This document shows, one piece after another, positions 1 through 9,779 of a stretch of 64,000 nt of DNA; the stretch's first letter is position 1, and each line of letters begins with the position of its first letter. The notes under the pieces are model-generated. The model did not search any database. It had not been told where the DNA came from and was given only the letters and a program-made list of their open reading frames with translations. Location: assembly GCA_036384795.1 (NCBI GenBank), contig DASVLP010000074.1:41387-105386 (forward strand). Reading direction: 5' to 3'. Source of the stretch: Andeanibacterium sp036384795 (GTDB taxonomy: Bacteria; Pseudomonadota; Alphaproteobacteria; Sphingomonadales; Sphingomonadaceae). The position numbers were made by a program, and so were the translations under genes.

Positions 1-110
1 AGCGCCGCGTCCTGCTCGCCGAACCAGGTGTGATAGTGGCGATAGGCCGGGCGGATCGTGCCGTCGGCCTCGTACATCTCGTTGAAGGTGCCTGCCCGCG
101 TGCCGTCCAT
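1..110 (-). CDS. Circularly permuted ATP-grasp protein, N-terminal fragment
   Basis: Only the first 36 or so codons lie in the window and the rest runs off the left edge. The translation begins MDGTRAGTFNEMYEADG and continues with IRPAYRHYHTWF. This resembles the start of circularly permuted type 2 ATP-grasp proteins (old DUF404/DUF407), which open with an F-[DN]-E-M-x-x-x-D-G-x-[IV]-R-x-x-Y block. These proteins are often found with alpha-E and transglutaminase-like genes and are thought to be peptide- or amide-bond-forming enzymes. The reading frame stays open upstream to a TTG near 157, so the start is not certain. It lies 61 bp downstream of the hydrolase gene on the same strand and could be co-transcribed with it. 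The family call rests on one short motif. Confidence 0.5.
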   Translation of the reverse strand, partial: MDGTRAGTFNEMYEADGTIRPAYRHYHTWFGEQDAA

Positions 111-171
111 CAGATGCCCATGTTGCAATGCAACACTGGCACGGGAAGCCTCTGCTGCCAAGTGGCGGAAT

Positions 172-957
172 TCAGGCGGCGGTTTCGAGTTCCCGCAGCA
201 CCGCCGCGATCGCCTCGTCCGAATAGGCGAAGCCGATGTGCGAGCAGCGCAGGGCGATCGCCCGGTCGCGCTCGCCGGGCTTGCCGCGGGCGCAGCGGGC
301 GTGGACCAGGCCGTCGCGCGGGCTCCACAGCGCGACCGTCGGCACCGGCGGCTTTTCCGCGCGGTTCCGGCCGATCGGCGGGTTGTCGACCGAATGCCCG
401 GTGATCAGGTGATAGAGCCGCCAGACGTTGTTCGCGTGGCCATCGCCCGAGAACGGCGAGCCCATCGTCACGACTTTGGCGACCGCCTCGGGCTGGCGCT
501 TGGCGATCTCGCGGGCGAAGATGCCGCCCAGGCTCCAGCCGACCAGCCAGACTTTCTCGCCGTAGCGACGGTGAAGCTCGGCTACGCGGGCGTTGAGCAG
601 CTCGAAGTTTTCCCGGGTGGGCCCGAGATTGACGCCGAGGCCCCAGCGCTTGACCACGTGGCCCGCCTGCTCGAGCTTTCTCGCCATGTGTCGCATGCGC
701 ACCGGGTGCGTGCCGAAGCCGGGCAGCAGCATCACCACGCGCGGCTCTTCCGCCGGCGCGACCTCGAGCGTGTCGTGCAGGCGCTCGAACGGGCGAGCGA
801 GAAAATCGAGCTCGCCGAACAGCAGGCGCAGCGGCGGGCCTTTGACACCCGCCGGGCAACGCTCAGCTACCAGTTGGGCACGCGCGCGCATGTCGTCCAA
901 CCACGAGCTCTGCCCGAGCGCGATGCCGTTTCCGGAGATGCGATTCGCCTGGCCCAT
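172..957 (-). CDS. Alpha/beta hydrolase
   Basis: A 261-residue alpha/beta-hydrolase-fold protein. The nucleophile elbow GWSLGG (Ser about 142) follows a VVMLLPGFGT strand-turn, which fits the oxyanion-hole region. A late Asp (SPRDGLVH) and a His (CSHIGFAY) can complete the triad. No signal peptide is seen, so it should be cytoplasmic. The start chosen is ATG at 957; a TTG six codons upstream (975) would give MLHCPL. The ATP-grasp fragment follows it on the same strand. The substrate cannot be read from the sequence; lipase-like or PHA-depolymerase-like activities are possible. Confidence 0.75.
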   Translation of the reverse strand: MGQANRISGNGIALGQSSWLDDMRARAQLVAERCPAGVKGPPLRLLFGELDFLARPFERLHDTLEVAPAEEPRVVMLLPGFGTHPVRMRHMARKLEQAGHVVKRWGLGVNLGPTRENFELLNARVAELHRRYGEKVWLVGWSLGGIFAREIAKRQPEAVAKVVTMGSPFSGDGHANNVWRLYHLITGHSVDNPPIGRNRAEKPPVPTVALWSPRDGLVHARCARGKPGERDRAIALRCSHIGFAYSDEAIAAVLRELETAA

Positions 958-1053
958 AAGCGGACAATGTAACAAAACCGACTTATTTCCAGGTGAACGA
1001 TTTTTTCGGCGGTCAGAACCTTGTCGGAATTGCCGGCGCGGCGACTTGCGCTG

Positions 1054-1605
1054 TCAAGTCTCGTCGGGCGTGCCGCGGCATTCGCCGACCCGCTTCGCGT
1101 CGACCGACATCGCCATCGTCATGTTTTCCATCGGGCCCTTGCCGCTGCTCTCGGAGCGCACGGCCATCTGGTAGCTGTCGGACGAGAACGTGCCCGAAAT
1201 AGTCGTCTTGGTCTGATGACCATCGTTGTCGCAGGTGGCGACACCGTCGATTTTGCCGCCGCCCATCGCGAAGTGATCGTACTTGCAGTCCTTGCTCATC
1301 CCGCCGAACAGCGAAGCCTTGTCCGCCTTCACTTGGTCCGCGGTCACGCAGCTGACGATCTTCTGGTCGCCGCGCGCCGCCGCGAGCTTGGCCTGTGCCT
1401 CAGGCGGAAGGCCCGGCATCGCCATCTCGGTGACGTGCATCGTGCCTTCCCAGCGGCCGGGGGAGATCATGTCGACGCCCCCCGCGGCGACGACTTTCTT
1501 GGCCACTTCGTCCCCGCTGGCGTTGTCCGCCGTGACCGTCGGGCCTTTGTTGCAGGCGGCCAGGGCCGCGATCGCCGCAAGCGGCAATAATGCCGAAACA
1601 CGCAT
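1054..1605 (-). CDS. DUF3617 domain lipoprotein
   Basis: A 183-residue envelope protein of unknown function. The N-terminus (MRVSALLPLAAIAALAAC) is a lipoprotein signal with lipobox LAAC, so Cys18 should be acylated. The body matches the DUF3617 pattern common in sphingomonads: a G-x-W-E/x-T-x-x-x-x-x-x-x-P opening (SPGRWEGTMHV), a conserved Cys pair (SCVTADQV and KDCKYDHF), and an ending about the variance of the measured signal (SGTFSSDSYQMAV). A good ribosome site (GGGAGAAG) precedes the ATG by about 6 bases. It stands alone, with the small His-rich lipoprotein gene upstream on the same strand. Confidence 0.75.
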   Translation of the reverse strand: MRVSALLPLAAIAALAACNKGPTVTADNASGDEVAKKVVAAGGVDMISPGRWEGTMHVTEMAMPGLPPEAQAKLAAARGDQKIVSCVTADQVKADKASLFGGMSKDCKYDHFAMGGGKIDGVATCDNDGHQTKTTISGTFSSDSYQMAVRSESSGKGPMENMTMAMSVDAKRVGECRGTPDET

Positions 1606-1704
1606 GAAACTTCTCCCCCTGTCGTGGCGGACGCGCCACTCCAGGAAGAGAAATATCAGCCTATTTCATCGCTGCCAACGCCGGCGGGCGGCGCCGGCGG
1701 ACGA

Positions 1705-1839
1705 TCAATGATAGGGGTCACCGTCGTGGTGGTGGTGATGGTAACCGGAACCATGGAGGTGGTGGCGGCCGTCATGCGCGCAGCCGGCGAGGGCGACGGC
1801 GGCGAACGCCAGCGCTCCGATCGTTATCAAGCGTTTCAC
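1705..1839 (-). CDS. Small histidine-rich lipoprotein
   Basis: A 44-residue gene starting at GTG 1839 with a clear AAGGAG ribosome site about 9 bases upstream. The product starts VKRLITIGALAFAAVALAGC, a textbook lipoprotein signal with lipobox LAGC. The remaining 24 residues hold ten His in all, including a run of five, plus several Asp and Gly. Such tails bind metal ions, so a periplasmic or outer-membrane metal buffer is a fair guess, though no family is recognised. The gene is antisense to a long upstream extension of the uvrB reading frame; that extension is not real coding sequence. Confidence 0.6.
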   Translation of the reverse strand: MKRLITIGALAFAAVALAGCAHDGRHHLHGSGYHHHHHDGDPYH

Positions 1840-1977
1840 GGGGATCTTCTCCTTCAAGCCTTCTTCGTGCCGGCCAGGTTGCGCCCGTCCGATTGGCTCA
1901 ACGCTGAATGCGCCGGTCAGGTCCCATGCAGCCTTCGGCCGCTTGCGGATGGAGCGCCCGTTCGCCATATGTACCGC

Positions 1978-4167
<2,190 letters not shown>

Positions 4168-4301
4168 GAAATCAGGAAACGGGGATTCCTGCGCGTTAGA
4201 GTGTGGTCAACATCCTTTATTTCACTTTTTTTGCTTTTCGCTTGTTGCAATTGGGGCAAACAGGGGATTGATAGTCGGCTGCATTCGAAAACGAGGCAGC
4301 C

Positions 4302-4556
4302 ATGACACGCATCGACAAGCTCTACGAACGCCTGCTTGCCAATCCGCGCGCGACCATCTCGTTTCGCGATTTCGAGAAACTGCTGAAAGCGTTCGGCTTC
4401 GAGCATGTGCGGACGACTGGCAGCCATCGGCAATACGTCCATCCGAAGCTCTCACGGCCCTTGCCTGTCCAGCCGACGAGCAAGGACGCGAAGCATTACC
4501 AGGTCCGCGAATTTCTTGAACTTGTCGAGGAGCACAGCTTATATATCGAGCCGTGA
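4302..4556 (+). CDS. hicA: HicA family mRNA interferase toxin
   Basis: An 84-residue HicA-type toxin, a small double-stranded-RNA-binding-fold ribonuclease. The key block is FGFEHVRTTGSHRQYVHP, in which the His of GSHRQY is the catalytic residue of the family. The product is slightly longer than the usual 60-80 residues. A GAGG ribosome site lies just upstream of the ATG. The next gene, the antitoxin, overlaps by four bases (GTGA), so the two are translationally coupled in the usual toxin-first order of hicAB. The upstream 60 bp is visibly richer in A/T than the surroundings and probably holds the promoter. Confidence 0.85.
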   Translation: MTRIDKLYERLLANPRATISFRDFEKLLKAFGFEHVRTTGSHRQYVHPKLSRPLPVQPTSKDAKHYQVREFLELVEEHSLYIEP

Positions 4557-4777
4557 ACGAGCCCCATTATCATATCAATCTGTTCTGGTCCGCCGAGGAC
4601 GCGTGCTGGATTGCCGACGTGCCCGACTTGCGGCCATGCTCGGCCCATGGCGATACTCGCGCCGAAGCACTCGCCAACATCAACGATGCTATCGAGGGCT
4701 GGCTCGATGTCGCCCGCGAGCACAATATGCCTATTCCTGAAGCGCGTTATCGACCCGCGATTTACGCCGCTCGCTAA
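4553..4777 (+). CDS. hicB: HicB family antitoxin (short form)
   Basis: A 74-residue HicB-type antitoxin starting at GTG 4553 inside the last codons of hicA. The sequence HINLFWSAEDACWIADVPDL followed by SAHGDTRAEALANINDAIEGWL is the partial RNase-H fold typical of HicB, which wraps the toxin and blocks its active site. The C-terminal helix-turn-helix or ribbon-helix-helix DNA-binding domain found in longer HicB proteins is absent, so autoregulation would need another factor or another mode. Its only obvious partner is hicA. Confidence 0.8.
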   Translation: MNEPHYHINLFWSAEDACWIADVPDLRPCSAHGDTRAEALANINDAIEGWLDVAREHNMPIPEARYRPAIYAAR

Positions 4778-4822
4778 TTGACTGCGCGTTTGCGCTAGCG
4801 GCTATGGAGGCAGACTTAGCCA

Positions 4823-6868
4823 TCAGCTCGCCTGCGCCAACTCCACCAAGCTCCCCGGCGTCAGCACTTGTGGCAGTTGCTGCGCGTCGGCGCCGGGCTT
4901 GTACCACAAGTAGAGCGGGATCCCGCCCGCACCCTGCGCGGTAAGGAAGCGGGTGATTGCGGGGTCGCGGGTGGTCCAGTCGCCCTTGAGCGCGACCACG
5001 CCGGCCTTGGCGAACGCGTCGCGGGTGGCGTCGCGTTCGATCGCGAGGTTCTCGTTGACCTTGCAGGTCAGGCACCAGTCGGCGGTGAACCACACGAACA
5101 CCGGCTTGCCGCTCGCGCGGGCCGAGGCGAGCGCGGCTTCGCTGAACGGCCTGGCGGGGATCACGCCTTGTTCGGCTGCGTGTGAAGCCGGGGCATAGAG
5201 CCGCGGCAACAGCAACGCGCCGACCCCCGCCGCCGCCAGCACACCGACTGCGGCGGGCGCCAGTGCGCTTCGCCCCGCGCTTTGGCGGTGGCCGGCGACC
5301 CGCAGGCCGATCAGCACGGCAACGGCGAGCGCACCCGCGGCGATCGCGAACGCCTCGCCGCCGAGCCGCCAGCACAGCCACAGCAGCGCCAAGGCAGTCA
5401 GACCCATGGGCACCGCGAGCACTTTGCGGAACGTGTTCATCCACCCGCCCGGCCGCGGCAGCAGCTTGCGCAGCGGCGGGACGTAGCCGAGCAGCAGGAA
5501 CGGCAGCGCAAGCCCAAGCCCGAGCAGCGCGAACAGCAGCAGACCCTCCCATGCCGGCAGCAGCAGCGCCGCGCCCATCGCGGTCGCCATGAACGGCCCG
5601 GTGCACGGCGTCGCGACAAACGCGGCGAGCAGCCCGGTGGCGAACGCGCCGAGCGGCTCGCCGCTGCCCGAGACCGACAGCGACGGCAGCTCGAACAGGC
5701 CCGCGAAGTTGGCGGCGATCGCGGCGGCCAAGACCAGCAGGAACACCACCACGCCCGGGTCCTGGAGCTGGAACGCCCAGCCGATCTCGCTGCCCGCCGC
5801 GCGCAGCGCCAGGATCGCGCCGCCGAGCACGAGGCAGGCGAGTACCACGCCCGAGGTGTAGGCGAGCCCCTCGCGCCGCGCGTCGGCCTCGCTTTCGCCG
5901 GCGCGGGCAAGGCTCAGCGCCTTGAGGCTGAGGATCGGGAACACGCAGGGCATCACGTTGAGCACCAGCCCGCCGCCCAACGCGAGCAGCGCCAGCAGCC
6001 ACAGCGGCGCAAGCGGAGGTGCGCCGGCGCCGGCGAGCGGCTCCCCGCCGTTCGGAACCGCGCCTGCCGAAGCCGCGAACCGGACGCCGTCACCCTTTTC
6101 GTCGAGCTTGAGAATGCCCGACACCTCGCCCGGCGAAGAACCTGAAGTGGACTTTAGCTTCAGCGAAACGGTCAGCAAATCGCCCTTTCGGCGGAACTCC
6201 TGCGGCGCGGCGTAATCGATCAGCTCGGTGTTATCGAGGAACACGTGCGGCTCGGCGATCTTGAGCGAAGCGGGCAGCGGAATGCCGATCCTGAGCGTCC
6301 CGCCTCCTGCCGCGAACGTCGCCTTGCGATCGAGCAGCGGCGGGATCGCCGCGCGCCAGGCGTCGAACCGCGGATCGCGCGCGCCGGCGCCGCCGACCGT
6401 GACCGTGGCGGCAAGGGTCGCGTGTTCGGGCACGCAGATCTCGCGCGTGCAGACCAGCCAGCGCGCCTCGACCGTCAGGTTGCGCGGCCCCTGCGCCGCA
6501 TCGGCCGGAACCTTCACCGGCACCAGCAGCGCGTAAGGCCCTTCGTAGACGTGGTTCATCAGCCCGGCGATCAGCAGCGTCTGCGGCACCGGATACTGCG
6601 GCTCGCCCGCCTGCCAGCCGGCCGGCAACGCCCAGTCGAGCTGGGTGCCGAAGCCCGCGTCGCCGGGGTTGGACCAATAGCCGTGCCAGCCCGGCTGCGG
6701 CGTCATCGCCAGCGCCAGATCGACCGTGCCGCCCGGCTGCACCGGACCTTCCGGCACCAGTTCGGCGGCCATGTGGTTTTCGGCCAACGCGGGCTGCGCG
6801 ACCGCCGTCACGAACAGCGCGAGGATCAGGGCCACGAGCCGCGGCAGATGCAATGGTCTTGCAAGCAT
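4823..6868 (-). CDS. dsbD: Thiol:disulfide interchange protein DsbD family
   Basis: A 681-residue inner-membrane reductant conduit that passes electrons from cytoplasmic thioredoxin to periplasmic proteins. In order: a signal peptide (LVALILALFVTAVAQPALA), a periplasmic beta-rich N-terminal domain with a Cys pair (LVCTREICVPEH), a central eight-helix membrane domain with one Cys near VMPCVFPILSLKAL and another in VATPCTGPFMATAMG, and a C-terminal thioredoxin domain with active site WCLTCK (residues 598-603). The start chosen is ATG 6868, which begins the signal peptide; the frame stays open far upstream but overlaps the divergent hydroxylase gene. It is divergent from the UbiH-like gene with only 28 bp between start codons. 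Confidence 0.92.
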   Translation of the reverse strand: MLARPLHLPRLVALILALFVTAVAQPALAENHMAAELVPEGPVQPGGTVDLALAMTPQPGWHGYWSNPGDAGFGTQLDWALPAGWQAGEPQYPVPQTLLIAGLMNHVYEGPYALLVPVKVPADAAQGPRNLTVEARWLVCTREICVPEHATLAATVTVGGAGARDPRFDAWRAAIPPLLDRKATFAAGGGTLRIGIPLPASLKIAEPHVFLDNTELIDYAAPQEFRRKGDLLTVSLKLKSTSGSSPGEVSGILKLDEKGDGVRFAASAGAVPNGGEPLAGAGAPPLAPLWLLALLALGGGLVLNVMPCVFPILSLKALSLARAGESEADARREGLAYTSGVVLACLVLGGAILALRAAGSEIGWAFQLQDPGVVVFLLVLAAAIAANFAGLFELPSLSVSGSGEPLGAFATGLLAAFVATPCTGPFMATAMGAALLLPAWEGLLLFALLGLGLALPFLLLGYVPPLRKLLPRPGGWMNTFRKVLAVPMGLTALALLWLCWRLGGEAFAIAAGALAVAVLIGLRVAGHRQSAGRSALAPAAVGVLAAAGVGALLLPRLYAPASHAAEQGVIPARPFSEAALASARASGKPVFVWFTADWCLTCKVNENLAIERDATRDAFAKAGVVALKGDWTTRDPAITRFLTAQGAGGIPLYLWYKPGADAQQLPQVLTPGSLVELAQAS

Positions 6869-6896
6869 GGCGGCGCGAGTTCTAGGGATTGGGGCA

Positions 6897-8111
6897 ATGA
6901 CCGACAAGCGCGAACTCCTGATCCTCGGCGGCGGGCTCGTCGGCATCACGCTCGCGCTGGCGGCTGCGCGCAAGGGCCTGTCGAGCCATGTGGTCGACCG
7001 CGCCGATCCGGCCGCGCTGACCGCCGAAGGCTTCGACGGGCGGGCGAGCGCGATCTCGACCGCAAGCTGGAACCTGTTCACCAACATCGGCCTTGCCGAC
7101 CGGCTCGCGCCGCACGGCTGCCCGATCGAAGCGATCGCGGTGACCGACGCGATGCGGCCCGGCCGGCTCGATTTCCGGCCCGAACCGCACGAAGGATCGC
7201 TGGGCCTGATGTTCGCCAACCGCGAGTTGCGGCTGGCACTTTACGAGGCGGCGAAAGATGAACCGCTGATCGCCTGGCACGCGCCCGCCGAAGTGGTCGA
7301 GCGCGATCGCGGCGAGTTCGGCGTCTCGGCCACGCTGGCCGGCGGCGAGCAGCTTCACGCCAGCCTGATGATCGGCGCCGAAGGCCGCCGTTCGCCGACC
7401 CGCGAGGAAGCCGGCCTCCCCCTGGCGCAGTGGGACTACCGGCACCGCGCGCTGATCACAGGGCTCGATCACGACAAACCGCACGACAACGTCGCGTGGG
7501 AGATCTTTTATCCGGACGGCCCGTTCGCGCTGCTGCCGATGAAGGACGGGGCAGACGGGCAGCACCGCAGCGCGCTCGTCTGGACCGTGCCGGAAAGCGA
7601 AGCCGAGGGCTGGCTTGCGCTTTCGGAGCGTGGCTTCGCGGCCGAAGCGCATAAGCGGATGCACGGCCTGTTCGGCGAAATCCGCCTGAACAGCCCGCGC
7701 AGTTCCTACCCGCTCGGGTTCCAGCACACCGCGCGGATCACCGCCGAGCGGCTCGCGCTGGTCGGCGATGCCGCGCACGGCATCCACCCGATCGCCGGCC
7801 AGGGGCTCAACCTCGGCTTGCGCGACGTGGGCGCGCTGGTCGAAGTGCTGGTCGAAGGCATGCGCCTGGGGCTCGAGCCGGGCGATGCGCAACTGCTCGC
7901 GCGTTACGAACGCTGGCGCAACCTCGACAGCTTCAGCGTGGCGCTGGCGACCGACGGCCTCACCCGGCTGTTCGGCGTGCCCGGCCGCGCCGCCTCCGCC
8001 GTCCGCCGCTTCGGCATGGCCGGCGTGCAGCGCACGCCGTTGCTCAAGCGCTTCTTCATGGACGAGGCCCGCGGGATGAGCGGGGACCTGCCGGAGCTGC
8101 TGCGCGCCTAA
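6897..8111 (+). CDS. UbiH/UbiF/Coq6-type FAD-dependent hydroxylase
   Basis: A 404-residue flavin monooxygenase of the UbiH/UbiF/VisC/Coq6 family, expected to hydroxylate the ring of a ubiquinone precursor at the inner membrane. The N-terminus has the FAD-binding GGGLVGITLALAAARKG, and the second FAD motif GDAAHGIHPIAGQGLNLGLRD follows near residue 290. The ending (RRFGMAGVQRTPLLKRFFM) is also typical of the family. The ring position it acts on cannot be told from sequence. The start is ATG 6897. The gene ends convergently with the mic60-like gene, with a 4-bp overlap at 8108-8111. Confidence 0.9.
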   Translation: MTDKRELLILGGGLVGITLALAAARKGLSSHVVDRADPAALTAEGFDGRASAISTASWNLFTNIGLADRLAPHGCPIEAIAVTDAMRPGRLDFRPEPHEGSLGLMFANRELRLALYEAAKDEPLIAWHAPAEVVERDRGEFGVSATLAGGEQLHASLMIGAEGRRSPTREEAGLPLAQWDYRHRALITGLDHDKPHDNVAWEIFYPDGPFALLPMKDGADGQHRSALVWTVPESEAEGWLALSERGFAAEAHKRMHGLFGEIRLNSPRSSYPLGFQHTARITAERLALVGDAAHGIHPIAGQGLNLGLRDVGALVEVLVEGMRLGLEPGDAQLLARYERWRNLDSFSVALATDGLTRLFGVPGRAASAVRRFGMAGVQRTPLLKRFFMDEARGMSGDLPELLRA

Positions 8112-9043
8112 GTAGCCCCAGGTGCCTTGGCCGCGCCTGCTGGGCTCGGCTGCTGCACCGCCTTGCCGCTGGCATCGCGCAGTGTCCGCGGCTCCAGCAC
8201 CGCGACCGTCTCGAGCATGTCGAGCGCGCGCTCAGCGGCCGCGTAGCGCTCGGCGTCGGCCAGCCATTGCTGCGCCGCCGGCGCACCGGGCAGCTGGCGC
8301 ACTTCGGCGATCGCGAGCTCGACCTGGCCGTTGTCCAGCCGCCGCTGCGCGCGCGCGAGCCGGTTCTGCGGCGCCGGCGAAGGGGTTTCTTCGCTGCGGA
8401 CGATGAACAGTTCGCTCACCTGCCGCTTGAACCACTGCCAGCTGATCCCTTGCTCGCTTTCATCGACCAGCCGCGGCGCAAGCCCGTCGAGCCGGTCCTT
8501 CAGCTGGTCGGCGGTGACCGGATTGTTCGCCTCGGCCAGGATCGCGCGCACCGCGTTGGGATGCGCATCGCCGAAGCGCAACTTGAGCTGCTCGCCGAGA
8601 TAGCCGAGGGGCGCACCGCGCTCGATCGCCCGGCGCGAAGCGAACGCGATCAGCAGTCCTTCCGCCCGCGCGACATTTCCCGAGGCGGCCTGCGCCTGAA
8701 GGTCGAGCTGGGCAAGCCGCTGCTCCATCCCCACCACCCGCGCCTCGAGCCCGCCTTGCTGCTGGGCGACTTTCGCGACCGCCTGCACCGCGGTCTTGGC
8801 CGCGGCCTGGTCGCTCGCGCCCGGGCTAGGCTGCGCGGCAGCTGGCGGGGCGGACGGCATCGCGGCGGGGGCAGCCGCGCTGTGCCAGGAGATCGGCAGC
8901 AAGTTGCCCCACGCGAGCAGGCCGACGGTTGCCGCGCCGAGCAGGAACGCGGCCAGCATGCCGGCCACCAGAACCCGCACGCGGCCGCCCCTGGGCGCCG
9001 CCGCCTGCCCGGTCATCCGGCCGTAGAAGTCCTGTTGTTCCAT
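8108..9043 (-). CDS. Mitofilin/Mic60-like membrane protein
   Basis: A 311-residue protein with an N-terminal cytoplasmic stretch, one membrane segment (VLVAGMLAAFLLGAATVGLLAW, about residues 24-45), an Ala/Pro-rich linker, a coiled-coil region (about 85-125, AVQAVAKVAQQQGGLEARV) and a helical C-terminal domain. This layout and its place directly downstream of hemC-hemD match the alphaproteobacterial Mic60 (mitofilin) homologues, which shape intracytoplasmic membranes in some species. The C-terminal stretch with QWFKRQVSELFIVR resembles the mitofilin region. The start is ATG 9043; the frame is open upstream into hemD but that part is not credible. The family assignment rests on architecture and gene order. 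Confidence 0.65.
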   Translation of the reverse strand: MEQQDFYGRMTGQAAAPRGGRVRVLVAGMLAAFLLGAATVGLLAWGNLLPISWHSAAAPAAMPSAPPAAAQPSPGASDQAAAKTAVQAVAKVAQQQGGLEARVVGMEQRLAQLDLQAQAASGNVARAEGLLIAFASRRAIERGAPLGYLGEQLKLRFGDAHPNAVRAILAEANNPVTADQLKDRLDGLAPRLVDESEQGISWQWFKRQVSELFIVRSEETPSPAPQNRLARAQRRLDNGQVELAIAEVRQLPGAPAAQQWLADAERYAAAERALDMLETVAVLEPRTLRDASGKAVQQPSPAGAAKAPGAT

Positions 9044-9101
9044 CCTGTCCTTATCGACCCGCGAGCGCGTTACCGCGCCTCTCCCGTCCGACAAGCCGTG
9101 T

Positions 9102-9779
9102 TCAATGGCACATGTCCCGCGCGAGCGCCAGTAGCGCGGCCTCGGTGGGCGTTTGCGCGGCGCGGACCGCGGCCCAGCCCGACCCGGCGGCCGCCGAAAT
9201 GCGCGGACCGAGGGCGGCGAGCGCGATCGGAGCGCGCAGCACGCCCCGCCGGTCGCATTCGGCAGCGAAATGGCGCGCGGCGGCGGCGGAATGGAGCAAG
9301 ACCACCGCACCCTCCCGCAGCAGATCGGCCAGCTGCGGCGGCAATGGCAGCATATCCAGGCCGTAAACGATCCGCGTCTCGAGCTCGATTCCCTCGGGCG
9401 CGATGAGCGGAACGTGCTCCGCCCCGGCGAGCCGCAGCAGCCGCAACGGGCGGGTCGCGAGCCGGCCGAGCAGCTTCTGCAAGCCCGCATCGCCGACCGT
9501 CTCGACCCGAAGGCCAGCCCGGTCGGCAGCGCACGCGGTCGCCTCCCCCACCGCGTGCACCGGCTTGTCCCGAAAGCGGTCCAGCCGCGGGCCGGCGAGC
9601 CGGATCGCGCTGGCGCTGCCCACCAGCAACCCGTCGACTTGCCCGGGATCGGGCGCCTGCCAGTCGCGCGGGCGGTACTCGAACAACGGCCAACCGGCGA
9701 TTTCGAGCCCCGCCGCTCGCCCTGCTTCGAGCGTCGCCGACAAGCCCGGCTCCGGCCGGATGGCGACGATCCGCCTCAC
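9102..9779 (-). CDS. hemD: Uroporphyrinogen-III synthase
   Basis: A 225-residue HemD, which closes and inverts ring D of hydroxymethylbilane to give uroporphyrinogen III in haem biosynthesis. The family is poorly conserved; visible features are the opening IVAIRPEPGLSATL, the domain-crossing VDGLLVGSASAIRL, the second-domain VVLLHSAAAARHFA, and the late ALGPRISAAA and TPTEAALL stretches. It starts at GTG 9779, overlapping the hemC stop by four bases (GTGA), which supports both the start and translational coupling. The length is slightly short compared with the usual 240-260. Confidence 0.88.
   Translation of the reverse strand: MRRIVAIRPEPGLSATLEAGRAAGLEIAGWPLFEYRPRDWQAPDPGQVDGLLVGSASAIRLAGPRLDRFRDKPVHAVGEATACAADRAGLRVETVGDAGLQKLLGRLATRPLRLLRLAGAEHVPLIAPEGIELETRIVYGLDMLPLPPQLADLLREGAVVLLHSAAAARHFAAECDRRGVLRAPIALAALGPRISAAAGSGWAAVRAAQTPTEAALLALARDMCH

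Noticed and set aside
4173..4191. Terminator after uvrB
   Set aside because: A CAGGAA/TTCCTG hairpin with a 7-base loop exists but the stem is short and no T-run follows; the T-rich tract further on (near 4228) is too far away.
4785..4802. CGCTAGCG palindrome near the hicB and dsbD ends as another XylR-type site
   Set aside because: The centre and flanks do not fit TGGTAGCGCTATCA, and it lies in a convergent gap of unrelated genes.
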